From: Thiopontia sp964415865
Lineage (GTDB): Bacteria; Pseudomonadota; Gammaproteobacteria; GCF-002020875
Direction: 5' to 3'
Assembly: GCA_964415865.1 (NCBI GenBank)
Contig: CAYQBY010000011.1
Span: forward strand, 1-42,283
Length of the DNA: 42,283 nt
Part shown: piece by piece, positions 1-7,473 of the stretch
Numbering within the stretch: the stretch's first letter is position 1
Layout of the letters: every line of letters begins with the position of its first letter
Made by a program: the position numbers and the translations under genes
The notes under the pieces: generated by a model
The model's input: the letters and a program-made list of their open reading frames with translations, nothing else
What the model was told of the DNA's origin: nothing
Database searches by the model: none

Positions 1-4
1 TATA

Positions 5-80
5 TGGCTCCCCCGACTGGACTCGAACCAGTGACCCAAGGATTAACAGTCCTTTGCTCTACCAACTGAGCTACAGGGGA
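5..80 (-). tRNA. tRNA-Asn (anticodon GTT)
   Basis: Reading the minus strand gives a full 76-base cloverleaf starting TCCCCTG and ending in an encoded CCA. The anticodon loop CTGTTAA gives anticodon GTT, which decodes Asn. The T arm contains the usual GGTTCGAGTCC. A sigma70-like promoter lies just upstream on the same strand. Confidence 0.97.
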
Positions 81-92
81 ACAGTGGCGCAG

Positions 93-121
93 ATGGTACA
101 TTTACCTCTCGATTTGGTCAA
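93..121 (-). promoter_or_regulatory. Candidate sigma70 promoter of tRNA-Asn
   Basis: On the minus strand TTGACC (116-121) and TACCAT (93-98) are separated by 17 bases, and the -10 ends 12 bases before the tRNA. The same geometry is seen upstream of the tRNA-Arg gene at the other end of the window. The -10 is a weak match, so this is an inference from spacing. Confidence 0.5.
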
Positions 122-151
122 CAGAAACTGTTGGATTTAATCTATTTTTTG

Positions 152-1351
152 CTATTCACGGAGGGCGTTGGTGATTCGCTCCAATGCAGTTTTCAGATTC
201 TCCATACTGGTGGCAAATGAGAGCCTGATATACCCCTCTGCCCCAAATGCTGCACCAGGTACAACAGCAACCTCTGCATCATTCAGCAGCATCTCTGAAA
301 GATCGGTATCGTTAGAGATGCCATCCATGCGTTCAATGACTCCCTCTACATTAGCGAAGGCATAGAATGCTCCTTGGGAGAGGAGACAGGAGACACCAGG
401 GATCTTGTTCAGGCTGTCGACCACAAAGTGGTTACGTTCACGGAATGCCTCATTCATGATGTCGATACATTCACGATTTCCATTAAGGGCAGTTTCAGCG
501 GCAACCTGTGCAATTGATGTGGGGTTTGATGTGCTTTGTGACTGGACCTTTTTCATCGCCCCAATCAGCTTGGCTGGACCGCCAGCATATCCGATTCTCC
601 ACCCTGTCATGGAGTATCCCTTGGAAACCCCATTCATCATTACGGTACGGTCATACAGGTCAGGATTTGCCATTAACAGGTTGCTAAATGGAATATCCCC
701 CAGAAGAATATGTTCGTATATGTCATCAGTTGCAACAATCACATGGGGGTGACGTTTTAGTACTTCTCCCAGTGCTGACAGTTCATCTTCTGTGTACATG
801 ACACTAGTTGGGTTGGAGGGGGTGTTGTGGACAAATAGTTTGGTATTAGGGGTAATTGCAGCCTCAAGTTGTTCAGGAGCAATCTTGAACTCCTGATCAA
901 TTCCAGCAGAGACAATGACGGGGGTAGCATCTGCCAGCATGACCATATCTGGATATGAGACCCAGTAGGGGGCAGGGATGATAACCTCATCCCCAGGATT
1001 TAGCAGTGCCTGACAGAGATTATAGAAAACCTGTTTACCCCCGGTGCTCACCATCACCTGATTCATCTCATACTCAACACTATTCTCTCTTTTGAACTTG
1101 TTGATGACTGCCTGTTTCAGGGATGGGGTTCCATCGACAGCCGTGTATTTGGTGAATCCATCTGTAATGGCATCAGTCGCAGCCGATTTGATATGGTCAG
1201 GTGTATCAAAATCTGGCTCGCCTGCACCGAGGCCAATAATATCCTTACCTTCACTCCGCAGTTTTGCGGCCAGTGCTGTTACTGCAAGTGTGGGCGATGG
1301 TTTTACGCGTTGTACTCGATCAGAAAGTAGGATGTCTTGCGGGGAGCTCAA
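152..1351 (-). CDS. aspC: Pyridoxal-phosphate aminotransferase, aspartate type (class I)
   Basis: A 399-residue cytoplasmic enzyme of the class I aminotransferase fold, of the bacterial aspartate aminotransferase (AspB/AATase Ib) type. It likely transfers the amino group of aspartate to 2-oxoglutarate. Visible family marks are the N-terminal RVQRVKPSPTLAVTA, GLGAGEPDFDTPDHI, the NTPSNPTS motif around residue 176, and the PLP-lysine segment NGVSKGYSMTGWRIGY around residues 240-256. Length is normal. No ATG or GTG is available at the N-terminus; the start is a TTG preceded by GGAG at a spacing of 8. It diverges from uvrB. Family assignment is sure; exact substrate (aspartate, or also prephenate) cannot be told from sequence alone. 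Confidence 0.9.
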   Translation of the reverse strand: MSSPQDILLSDRVQRVKPSPTLAVTALAAKLRSEGKDIIGLGAGEPDFDTPDHIKSAATDAITDGFTKYTAVDGTPSLKQAVINKFKRENSVEYEMNQVMVSTGGKQVFYNLCQALLNPGDEVIIPAPYWVSYPDMVMLADATPVIVSAGIDQEFKIAPEQLEAAITPNTKLFVHNTPSNPTSVMYTEDELSALGEVLKRHPHVIVATDDIYEHILLGDIPFSNLLMANPDLYDRTVMMNGVSKGYSMTGWRIGYAGGPAKLIGAMKKVQSQSTSNPTSIAQVAAETALNGNRECIDIMNEAFRERNHFVVDSLNKIPGVSCLLSQGAFYAFANVEGVIERMDGISNDTDLSEMLLNDAEVAVVPGAAFGAEGYIRLSFATSMENLKTALERITNALRE

Positions 1352-1450
1352 GGCAGGTTCTCCAGAAAAGAAATTGGTAAAAAAGGTGGTTTAACTATTG
1401 GACAATACTATACTTCAACGCCCTCTATTCTGCATAGTTACAATAAAGCA

Positions 1451-3457
1451 ATGAGTGAACGCCCTCTACAGCTTGTCTCCACATTCAAACCATCTGGTGA
1501 TCAGCCCACTGCGATCAAGTCGTTGGTGGAGGGTCTGGAGGATGGGCTGGCGCATCAGGTTCTGCTTGGGGTAACAGGTTCTGGCAAGACATATACCATT
1601 GCCAATGTGATTGAACAGACACAACGCCCAACCGTGTTGATGGCCCCAAACAAAACCCTGGCCGCGCAACTTTACGGAGAGATGAAGGAGTTTTTCCCCA
1701 GTAATTCGGTGGAATATTTTGTCTCTTATTATGACTACTACCAGCCAGAGGCCTATGTTCCAACTACGGACACCTTTATTGAGAAGGATGCATCAATCAA
1801 TGAACATATTGAGCAGATGCGTCTCTCTGCAACCAAGGCCCTGCTGGAGCGAGATGACTCCATAATAGTAGCAACAGTTTCCGCAATTTATGGTCTGGGT
1901 GATCCAAAACTCTATCTGGGAATGGTGCTTCATCTGTCCCGTGGTGAGCTAGTTGATCGTCACTTTATATTGCGTCGTCTGGCGGAACTGCAATATACCC
2001 GTAATGATGTAGAGTTGCGACGTGGCACATTCCGGGTAAGAGGAGAGATTATTGATATCTTCCCAGCAGACTCAGAAAGAGAGGCTATTCGTCTGGAACT
2101 GTTTGACGAGGAGCTGGAGGGTATCGCACGTTTTGATCCATTGACTGGGGAGATTCTCCATAAGCTTCCCAGGATCACAATCTATCCAAAGAGCCATTAT
2201 GTTACTCCACGTCAGACCATCCTTGATGCTATTGAGAAGATAAAGGTAGAGTTAAAGGGGCGCCTTGCACAACTGCGTGATCTTAACAAACTGGTTGAGG
2301 CACAGCGACTTGAACAGCGGGTGAAATATGATATCGAGATGATGTTGGAGCTTGGATATTGCTCTGGTATTGAGAATTACTCCAGATACTTGTCAGGACG
2401 TAAGCCGGGGGAATCTCCCCCCACATTAATGGACTACCTGCCAGATAATGCACTGTTAGTTGCAGATGAGAGCCATGTAACCATCCCCCAGATAGGTGGA
2501 ATGTATCGTGGTGACAGATCAAGAAAAGAGACGCTGGTGGAGCATGGTTTTCGTCTGCCATCAGCTCTGGATAACCGCCCCCTCAAGTTTGATGAATTTG
2601 AGTCTCTTGCGCCGCAGATTATTCATGTATCGGCAACCCCAGGATCTTATGAGCTGGATCATGCAGGAGATGATGTTGTTGAGCAGGTGGTGCGCCCAAC
2701 TGGACTGCTTGATCCAGAGGTGGAGGTAAGACCAGCCACTACCCAAGTAGATGATCTGTTAAGCGAGATCCGTAAGCGCGTGGCTGTTGGAGAGCGGGTG
2801 TTGGTAACTACACTTACCAAGCGTATGTCGGAAGATCTTACTGATTATCTGGCAGAGCATAAGGTGGAGGTGCGTTATCTACACTCTGATATCGAGACAG
2901 TGGAGCGAGTAGAGATTATCCGTGACCTTCGTCTTGGTGAGTTTGATGTGCTGGTGGGGATCAACCTGTTAAGAGAAGGTCTCGATATGCCGGAGGTCTC
3001 TCTGGTAGCAATACTTGATGCTGATAAGGAGGGTTTTCTACGCTCTGACCGATCACTTATACAGACCATCGGCCGTGCTGCCAGAAATGTGAACGGCAAG
3101 GCCATTCTCTATGGGGAAAAGATTACTGGGTCAATGCAGAGAGCGATTGAGGAGACGGACAGGAGGCGACAAAAGCAGCAGCAGTATAATGAAGAACATA
3201 ACATTACACCTCAAACCATCCGTAAGGCTGTCTCCAATATTCTTGAGACCTCGCCAGGCTCACTCAAGGGGAGAAGAGGGGGGAGGAAAGTGGCTGAAGA
3301 GCCTGCAGTCTATGGCGGAGATGACCCCAAATTAATACAGAGAGAGATGGATCGGCTTGAGAAGCAGATGTATCAGCATGCCAGAAACCTCGAGTTTGAG
3401 GAGGCGGCAACACTGCGTGATCAGGTGGAGAGACTGAATAACAGACTTCTGGGATGA
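1451..3457 (+). CDS. uvrB: Excinuclease ABC subunit B
   Basis: UvrB, the damage-verifying helicase-like subunit of nucleotide excision repair; it is loaded by UvrA and recruits UvrC. The 668-residue product has Walker A GVTGSGKT, the damage-probing beta-hairpin YYDYYQPEAYVP, the DESH box, helicase motifs GINLLREGLDMPEVSLVAI and QTIGRAARN, and the C-terminal UVR domain (about the last 40 residues) that contacts UvrC. I chose the ATG at 1451 (MSERPLQLVSTFKPSGDQP), which fits the family N-terminus and length; the open frame extends 38 codons further upstream but that part has no family similarity. No clear LexA box was found upstream. It is convergent with rdgC, with a 7-base gap. Confidence 0.97.
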   Translation: MSERPLQLVSTFKPSGDQPTAIKSLVEGLEDGLAHQVLLGVTGSGKTYTIANVIEQTQRPTVLMAPNKTLAAQLYGEMKEFFPSNSVEYFVSYYDYYQPEAYVPTTDTFIEKDASINEHIEQMRLSATKALLERDDSIIVATVSAIYGLGDPKLYLGMVLHLSRGELVDRHFILRRLAELQYTRNDVELRRGTFRVRGEIIDIFPADSEREAIRLELFDEELEGIARFDPLTGEILHKLPRITIYPKSHYVTPRQTILDAIEKIKVELKGRLAQLRDLNKLVEAQRLEQRVKYDIEMMLELGYCSGIENYSRYLSGRKPGESPPTLMDYLPDNALLVADESHVTIPQIGGMYRGDRSRKETLVEHGFRLPSALDNRPLKFDEFESLAPQIIHVSATPGSYELDHAGDDVVEQVVRPTGLLDPEVEVRPATTQVDDLLSEIRKRVAVGERVLVTTLTKRMSEDLTDYLAEHKVEVRYLHSDIETVERVEIIRDLRLGEFDVLVGINLLREGLDMPEVSLVAILDADKEGFLRSDRSLIQTIGRAARNVNGKAILYGEKITGSMQRAIEETDRRRQKQQQYNEEHNITPQTIRKAVSNILETSPGSLKGRRGGRKVAEEPAVYGGDDPKLIQREMDRLEKQMYQHARNLEFEEAATLRDQVERLNNRLLG

Positions 3458-3464
3458 CTGTTTC

Positions 3465-4376
3465 CTAGCTCCTATCCTTTTTGGAAGATAACAGTTCAAA
3501 CAGCCGCGTTAACAGCGTACTGATCTCATTATGGAATAGCATCATATCTGTAACAAAGAAGAGCTCTGCATCCTCCTCATCTTTTGTCTCTTGGCGCATG
3601 CTGTCCATAAGCTCAAGTGATCTTATCCTTCTGATAGTCAGGTCCTGATCCAGAACAAATGAGATACGATCATTCCAGCTCATGGCCATGCGTACAACAT
3701 GGCTCTGTGATTCAAGATGTTTGCGCACAGTGCCCTGAGTGATATCGATATTCTTGCAGCGTATTATTCCCCCATGCTCGTCGTTTTCACGAATCTCACA
3801 CTCATCATCCATGGTAAAGCCTGCAGGGGCAGCATCATGAAAGAGCCACTGACTCATCGCTCCAGCAGGGGATAGTTCTGTATCGGGGTTGGTTATCTCT
3901 AGAGACCCTAGAGTTTCACGTAGCAGAACAGTAAGCTCCTCTGCACGAGAACGGCTGGCTGTATCTACCAATAACCAACCATTGCCCGGGTCGATGATTG
4001 CGTATGTTGTACGAGACCTGGAAAAGGCACGAGGCAGCATCTCCACAGTAATCTCATCACGCAATCTCTGCCTCTCTCTATTTTTCACCTCACGCTCTTC
4101 TGTCGATTCAATCTCCTGAATACGTTCATTTAGCGCCTCACGAACAACAGTTGCAGGGAGAATTTTCTCCCTCTTGTTTGCTGCAATAAGAATGGCACCA
4201 TCAAGGGATAGAGTAAACGCGTCACTATCTGGTGTGGGGGATCCCCAGCCCAGTGTTGACATCTCCAGTGGCCCACACTCTCGTGATATCTTTTTAGAGA
4301 GCTTCTCTTCCAGAGACTCTATGGATACTCTAAATGGATTACTTAGATGGAAAAGAGTGACATTTTTAAACCACAT
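3465..4376 (-). CDS. rdgC: Recombination-associated protein RdgC
   Basis: RdgC is a nucleoid-associated DNA-binding protein that forms a ring around duplex DNA and restrains RecA. The product is 303 residues, the same length as the E. coli protein, and starts with the characteristic MWFKNVTLFHL. The family is largely restricted to beta- and gammaproteobacteria, which helps place the organism. The gene stands alone between two terminators and ends 7 bases from the end of uvrB on the opposite strand. Confidence 0.95.
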   Translation of the reverse strand: MWFKNVTLFHLSNPFRVSIESLEEKLSKKISRECGPLEMSTLGWGSPTPDSDAFTLSLDGAILIAANKREKILPATVVREALNERIQEIESTEEREVKNRERQRLRDEITVEMLPRAFSRSRTTYAIIDPGNGWLLVDTASRSRAEELTVLLRETLGSLEITNPDTELSPAGAMSQWLFHDAAPAGFTMDDECEIRENDEHGGIIRCKNIDITQGTVRKHLESQSHVVRMAMSWNDRISFVLDQDLTIRRIRSLELMDSMRQETKDEEDAELFFVTDMMLFHNEISTLLTRLFELLSSKKDRS

Positions 4377-4435
4377 TGATCGTGAGCTCCTGAGATGATT
4401 AGAAATAGAGAGGCGCGAAGTCTACACGAAAAAAA

Positions 4436-4459
4436 ACCGACTGAGTAACCCCAGTCGGT
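4436..4459 (-). terminator. Rho-independent terminator of the Gly/Tyr/Asp-rich exported protein gene
   Basis: ACCGACTG (4436-4443) pairs with CAGTCGGT (4452-4459). Read on the minus strand the stem is followed by a run of eight T, so it terminates transcription coming from the gene at 4487-4828. Confidence 0.85.
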
Positions 4460-4486
4460 CTTGTTGAATAAAGTTTTTATCGCTAT

Positions 4487-4828
4487 TTATTCAGGAGCAG
4501 CTGGTGCGGGTGCACGAGGTGCTGCTGGCGGAGCATAGCGTGGTGCTGGTGCATAAGGTGCGGGGCCATAACCACCATATCCTGGGGCATAACCTGGATT
4601 TCCATAGCCACCACCGTAGCCATAACGATAGTAATCATCATCGTCATCGTCATCCCACTCGTCCATCATCTCTTCCATCCAATACATTGGAGTCCACTCA
4701 GGCCAGTCGTTATCGTCATCATAACCACCCCAGCCATCATTGTTACTGCCAAACCAACCGGCACTAGCTGTAGATGTGACAGCAATAGCTGCTGCAGCAA
4801 GTGTTGAAAGTAGAATTTTTTTCATCAT
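4487..4828 (-). CDS. Exported Gly/Tyr/Asp-rich protein, sulfur-globule-protein-like
   Basis: A 113-residue secreted low-complexity protein. It has a signal peptide (MMKKILLSTLAAAAIAVTSTASA, cleavage expected after residue 23), then GWFG, a Trp/Asp/Met-rich stretch, a run of seven Asp, a Tyr/Gly block with YGGGYGNPGYAPGYGGYG, and an Ala/Pro tail ending APAAPE. The layout resembles sulfur globule envelope proteins of thiotrophic gammaproteobacteria, which are exported, Gly/Tyr-rich and Pro/Ala-tailed; that is a compositional likeness, not a demonstrated homology. The start is the first of two adjacent ATGs behind CTTGGGGG; a longer frame upstream lacks a signal peptide. The acidic run could bind cations. 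A second low-complexity exported protein is transcribed divergently 181 bases away. Confidence 0.75.
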   Translation of the reverse strand: MMKKILLSTLAAAAIAVTSTASAGWFGSNNDGWGGYDDDNDWPEWTPMYWMEEMMDEWDDDDDDDYYRYGYGGGYGNPGYAPGYGGYGPAPYAPAPRYAPPAAPRAPAPAAPE

Positions 4829-5009
4829 GAACCCCCAAGTAATTATCAAAAAAGATATCCCCATTTTTATGGGATCTGGGGGTGGTGTCAAGTGTTCATT
4901 GAAAAGGATTTGAATAGTGGTTCGCATGGTGTTAGCTTGTCCGGTGTGCTCTCTTTTTAGGAGAGAAACCACAATCCAATAATAATGCCGTTAAGGAGCT
5001 TGAACATCT

Positions 5010-5585
5010 ATGAAACAGTCACAGAAATTCTCTATTGCCACCATGTTTGGGGCAGTTGCTTTTATCGCTACTACTGCTAATGCCTTTGATATGGGAGATA
5101 TGAGAGGGCCTATGAAAGGAGATAATTGGGGTGGTATGCCAAATGGTCCAAGCAGTATGAATATGGGTGGTCCAAGTTCATGGGGCATGCCAAATAACAT
5201 GAATATGAATGATATGAATATGAACGTTCCAGGTGGAAGCTCTGGCAGTTGGGGTAATCCAATGGGAAATAGTGGCAGTATGCCGTGGGGCGGTCGTGGT
5301 GGAAGTATGCCATGGGGCGGAAATCGCGGAGGCAACTGGGGTGGAATGCCTTGGGGTGGAAATCGCGGCGGTAACTGGGGCGGCGGTGGAATGCCTTGGG
5401 GTGGAAACTCTTCACCAATGGGTGGTTGGGGTGGTCCACAAGGTTGGGGGGGTAGACCAGCGGAGCGTCACTCTTTTGGAGAGATCAAACCGTTGCCACC
5501 TCTGAAAGACTTACCCTCTTTGGACGAGCGTTTTCCATCAAGAAAAAAAGCGGAAGATAGTGCGCCAGCAGAGTCTGGAGAGTAA
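5010..5585 (+). CDS. Exported Gly/Met/Trp/Asn-rich repeat protein
   Basis: A 191-residue exported protein of unknown function. A signal peptide covers residues 1-25 (ending TTANA). Residues 26-150 are built of Gly, Met, Asn, Trp and Ser with four copies of MPWGG at residues 91, 100, 113 and 128, two of which extend to MPWGGNRGGNWGG. The last 40 residues change character to a charged Pro-rich tail (IKPLPPLKDLPSLDERFPS). AAGGAG lies upstream of the ATG. Its divergent neighbour is also a low-complexity exported protein, so both may coat the same extracytoplasmic structure; sulfur globules are one possibility given the composition. Met and Trp richness also allows metal (copper) binding. No known domain recognised. 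Confidence 0.8.
   Translation: MKQSQKFSIATMFGAVAFIATTANAFDMGDMRGPMKGDNWGGMPNGPSSMNMGGPSSWGMPNNMNMNDMNMNVPGGSSGSWGNPMGNSGSMPWGGRGGSMPWGGNRGGNWGGMPWGGNRGGNWGGGGMPWGGNSSPMGGWGGPQGWGGRPAERHSFGEIKPLPPLKDLPSLDERFPSRKKAEDSAPAESGE
5280..5411 (+). repeat. In-gene tandem repeats encoding MPWGG(N)RGGNWGG
   Basis: Four degenerate tandem units inside the gene at 5010-5585. The units differ mainly at third codon positions, so the peptide repeat is conserved better than the DNA, which suggests selection on the protein. Confidence 0.75.
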
Positions 5586-5607
5586 CCGTCTAAATTAGGA
5601 TAAAAAA

Positions 5608-5629
5608 AACCACCCCGAGAGGGGTGGTT
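5608..5629 (-). terminator. Strong hairpin terminator between convergent transcripts
   Basis: AACCACCCC (5608-5616) pairs with GGGGTGGTT (5621-5629) around a GAGA loop. The T run is on the minus strand, so it is best suited to transcripts arriving from the lexA side; on the plus strand it lies 23 bases after the stop of the repeat protein and may also serve that gene. Confidence 0.8.
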
Positions 5630-5745
5630 AAATTGAAAGGGCAAATCCTTTCACTACCAAAGGAGTTACATCAGAAACTAAGTCATGATGTGATTCAAAA
5701 TTTACACACATACCAACTCATGCACAATTGATATTTTCTGCTGGA

Positions 5746-5759
5746 TTGATCTGCGTCAA
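5746..5759. promoter_or_regulatory. FNR/ANR-like site
   Basis: TTGATCTGCGTCAA matches the FNR/CRP-family consensus TTGAT-N4-ATCAA at nine of ten defined bases. It lies between convergent genes, 40 bases beyond the lexA stop, where no protein gene starts; it could serve an unannotated RNA or be chance. Confidence 0.3.
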
Positions 5760-5760
5760 A

Positions 5761-5780
5761 AATAACCAAGATTGGTTATT
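5761..5780 (-). terminator. Terminator of lexA
   Basis: AATAACCA (5761-5768) and TGGTTATT (5773-5780) form a perfect 8-base stem with a 4-base loop. On the minus strand it is followed by further T residues, 18 bases after the lexA stop. Confidence 0.65.
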
Positions 5781-5798
5781 CGTGGGTCAGATAGTGAT

Positions 5799-6416
5799 TT
5801 AGAGATAACTTCTCATCTGTCCAACCAGTACCCCCTGAATCTCAACTTGGTCGGGACGATAGGTGAATGGTTCCATAGTTGAATTGGCTGGATGAAGAAT
5901 TACCTGTTTTGGGTGTTGCTCGATTGTTTTAAGTGTTGCCTCCTCTCCATCAATTAGTGCAACAACAACATCTCCATTTCTTGCGCTACTACGTTTCTCG
6001 ATAATCACGTGGTCTCCTTCCAGAATCCCGGCATCAATCATCGACTCCCCCTTGACCTGAAGAACAAAACATTCATTTCCTGTACGCAACTGTTCAGGAA
6101 CCTCAATTCTCTCTACATCCTCAATGGCCTCAATTGGGAGACCAGCAGCAATACGCCCAACCAGTGGAAGCTCATTTTCACTATGTTCATCTTCACGTGG
6201 GACCAATCTGATTCCTCTATGCAATCCCTCCAGTGGTTCTACCAGATTGACATCAATCAGTGCGTGAATATGTTTGTGAAGTGACCCTCTGGATTTGAGT
6301 CCAAGGTGGTGACAGAGTTGATCCAGACTGGGGGGGTTGTCACGGAACTCATCCTGATGTTCGTACAGGTATTCGTATATCTCACGCTGCTTTCTGGTAA
6401 TGGGGGGCAATTCCAT
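5799..6416 (-). CDS. lexA: SOS repressor LexA
   Basis: LexA represses DNA-damage genes and inactivates itself by cleavage when stimulated by RecA filaments. The 205-residue product has an N-terminal winged helix (residues 1-70, MELPPITRKQREIYEYLYEH; recognition segment SRGSLHKHIHAL) and a C-terminal S24 protease domain. The scissile Ala91-Gly92 is in GRIAAGLP, the catalytic Ser125 is in GESMIDAG and the catalytic Lys163 in EEATLKT. All are intact. It is transcribed away from an HTH-less paralogue at 6530, and a candidate LexA operator overlaps its -10 element, which fits autoregulation. Confidence 0.96.
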   Translation of the reverse strand: MELPPITRKQREIYEYLYEHQDEFRDNPPSLDQLCHHLGLKSRGSLHKHIHALIDVNLVEPLEGLHRGIRLVPREDEHSENELPLVGRIAAGLPIEAIEDVERIEVPEQLRTGNECFVLQVKGESMIDAGILEGDHVIIEKRSSARNGDVVVALIDGEEATLKTIEQHPKQVILHPANSTMEPFTYRPDQVEIQGVLVGQMRSYL

Positions 6417-6469
6417 CTTGGTACTCCGCTATTTTTTATCAAATTAATTAGTTGCGTTCTCTTTTTGTT

Positions 6470-6485
6470 CTGTTAGTATACATGG
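6470..6485. promoter_or_regulatory. Candidate LexA operator in the lexA divergent promoter
   Basis: CTGTTAGTATACATGG keeps the CTGT half of the gammaproteobacterial CTGT-N8-ACAG box, with the second half degenerate at two bases. It overlaps the predicted -10 elements in both directions, the usual place for a LexA site. The imperfect second half limits confidence. Confidence 0.4.
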
Positions 6486-6503
6486 AAAACAAATAAAGAA
6501 CAA
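6475..6503 (-). promoter_or_regulatory. Predicted promoter of lexA
   Basis: On the minus strand TTGTTC (6498-6503) and TATACT (6475-6480) are spaced by 17 bases, a good sigma70 arrangement; the start of lexA is about 60 bases downstream. On the plus strand TTGCGT (6452-6457) and TAGTAT (6474-6479), 16 apart, could drive the gene at 6530. The two -10 boxes coincide. Confidence 0.55.
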
Positions 6504-6529
6504 TAGTAAACGGCAAAGAGGAGAGTGTC

Positions 6530-6994
6530 ATGAATGCAAGTCTGCATCTATTAACACCAAAGGGAGATCGTCCTATCTGGGGCGGCAATCTTGAAGCGGA
6601 AGAGTTTGTTGCAGAATCCTTGGTAGAGATTCCACTGCTGGGAAAGATTACAGCTGGGCTGCCCATAGAGGCGGTAGAAGACCAGCAGCTGATTTCGGTT
6701 CCGCGAAATATGGTACGCAAAGATACCTACGCACTCCGTGTGGTTGGGGAGTCGATGGTTGAAGACAATATTCAGGATGGAGATATTATTGTTGTTGAGC
6801 GACAGGAGAGCGCAGCCAACGGACAGTCGGTTGTAGCGATGATAAATAATGAAGAGGTAACTCTGAAAAAACTCTATATAGAGAAAGATGGGGTGCGACT
6901 ACAACCAGCTAACTCCACCATGTCACCAATATTTCTGCGTAATGAGGATGTGAAGATTCTTGGGATTGTATCTGCTGTTATTCGCACCCCCTGA
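6530..6994 (+). CDS. LexA/UmuD-like S24 peptidase without DNA-binding domain
   Basis: A 154-residue protein that matches only the C-terminal half of LexA. After a unique N-terminus of about 32 residues (MNASLHLLTPKGDRPIWGG) it carries the cleavage region GKITAGLPIEAVED with Ala42-Gly43, catalytic Ser75 in GESMVED and Lys113 in EEVTLKK. It is closer to the adjacent LexA than one expects for a generic UmuD, for example sharing AGLPIEA.ED and PANSTM. UmuD normally precedes umuC, but no polymerase gene follows here. It could be an orphan UmuD, or a dimerisation partner or competitor for LexA self-cleavage. A GAGGAG ribosome-binding site precedes the ATG. The shared promoter suggests SOS control. 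Confidence 0.85.
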   Translation: MNASLHLLTPKGDRPIWGGNLEAEEFVAESLVEIPLLGKITAGLPIEAVEDQQLISVPRNMVRKDTYALRVVGESMVEDNIQDGDIIVVERQESAANGQSVVAMINNEEVTLKKLYIEKDGVRLQPANSTMSPIFLRNEDVKILGIVSAVIRTP

Positions 6995-7029
6995 TTATGG
7001 CTCTCAGTACTTTTATAACTTTAAGTACC

Positions 7030-7449
7030 TTAGATAATCCATAATAGCGCCGCATACCGAGCCATTTTCCCCAGGGCGATAAACAGAGTAATTGAGAGCA
7101 ACGGCAATCTAAACCACCCTGCCGCGAGACAAAGACCATCTCCTACTACAGGCAGCCAGGAGAGAAGTAGAACAGGGGAACCGTACTGTTTAATCCAGAG
7201 TAGTGATTTTGGATTGATTTTCTGCTTCAGTCTGTCAGGGCTCCACTTCTTTGCAACAAGCCATCCAACCCCCCAGGTAGAGATCCCGCCAATTGTGTTA
7301 CCGGCAGTGGCAACCCACAACAGGGTTAAATCTGTATGAGTTGAATTTTGATCGAGCAGAAGCAAAACAGCCTCTGAACCACCTGGCAACAGGGTGGATG
7401 AGAGTAACGCAGAGAGAAACAGTCCCCCCAGGGTTATTGATTCAGTCAA
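7030..7449 (-). CDS. YqaA-like small DedA/VTT family membrane protein
   Basis: A 139-residue integral membrane protein with about four hydrophobic segments and the short DedA-type layout of the YqaA family: SALLSSTLLPGGSEAVLL near the start, GNTIGGISTWGVGW in the middle, and GSPVLLLSWLPVVGDGLCLAAGWFRL near the end. Related DedA/VTT proteins are implicated in lipid translocation, but YqaA's own role is not established. The only start in the right place is TTG at 7449, with no clear ribosome-binding site; it lies 24 bases after the DUF411 gene and is probably cotranscribed with it. Confidence 0.8.
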   Translation of the reverse strand: MTESITLGGLFLSALLSSTLLPGGSEAVLLLLDQNSTHTDLTLLWVATAGNTIGGISTWGVGWLVAKKWSPDRLKQKINPKSLLWIKQYGSPVLLLSWLPVVGDGLCLAAGWFRLPLLSITLFIALGKMARYAALLWII

Positions 7450-7473
7450 TATTTGATGTTTTGTAGATGTGTA

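Noticed and set aside
4991..5335. Pro-rich open frame on the minus strand within the repeat protein gene
   Set aside because: It is the mirror of Gly codons on the other strand, has no signal or ribosome-binding site, and the plus frame has a signal peptide.
7007..7028. GTACTT/AAGTAC hairpin between convergent genes as a terminator
   Set aside because: Only six base pairs, AT-rich, 10-base loop and no T run; not convincing.
6530..7030. umuDC operon
   Set aside because: No umuC-like frame follows; the next gene is on the opposite strand and encodes a small membrane protein.
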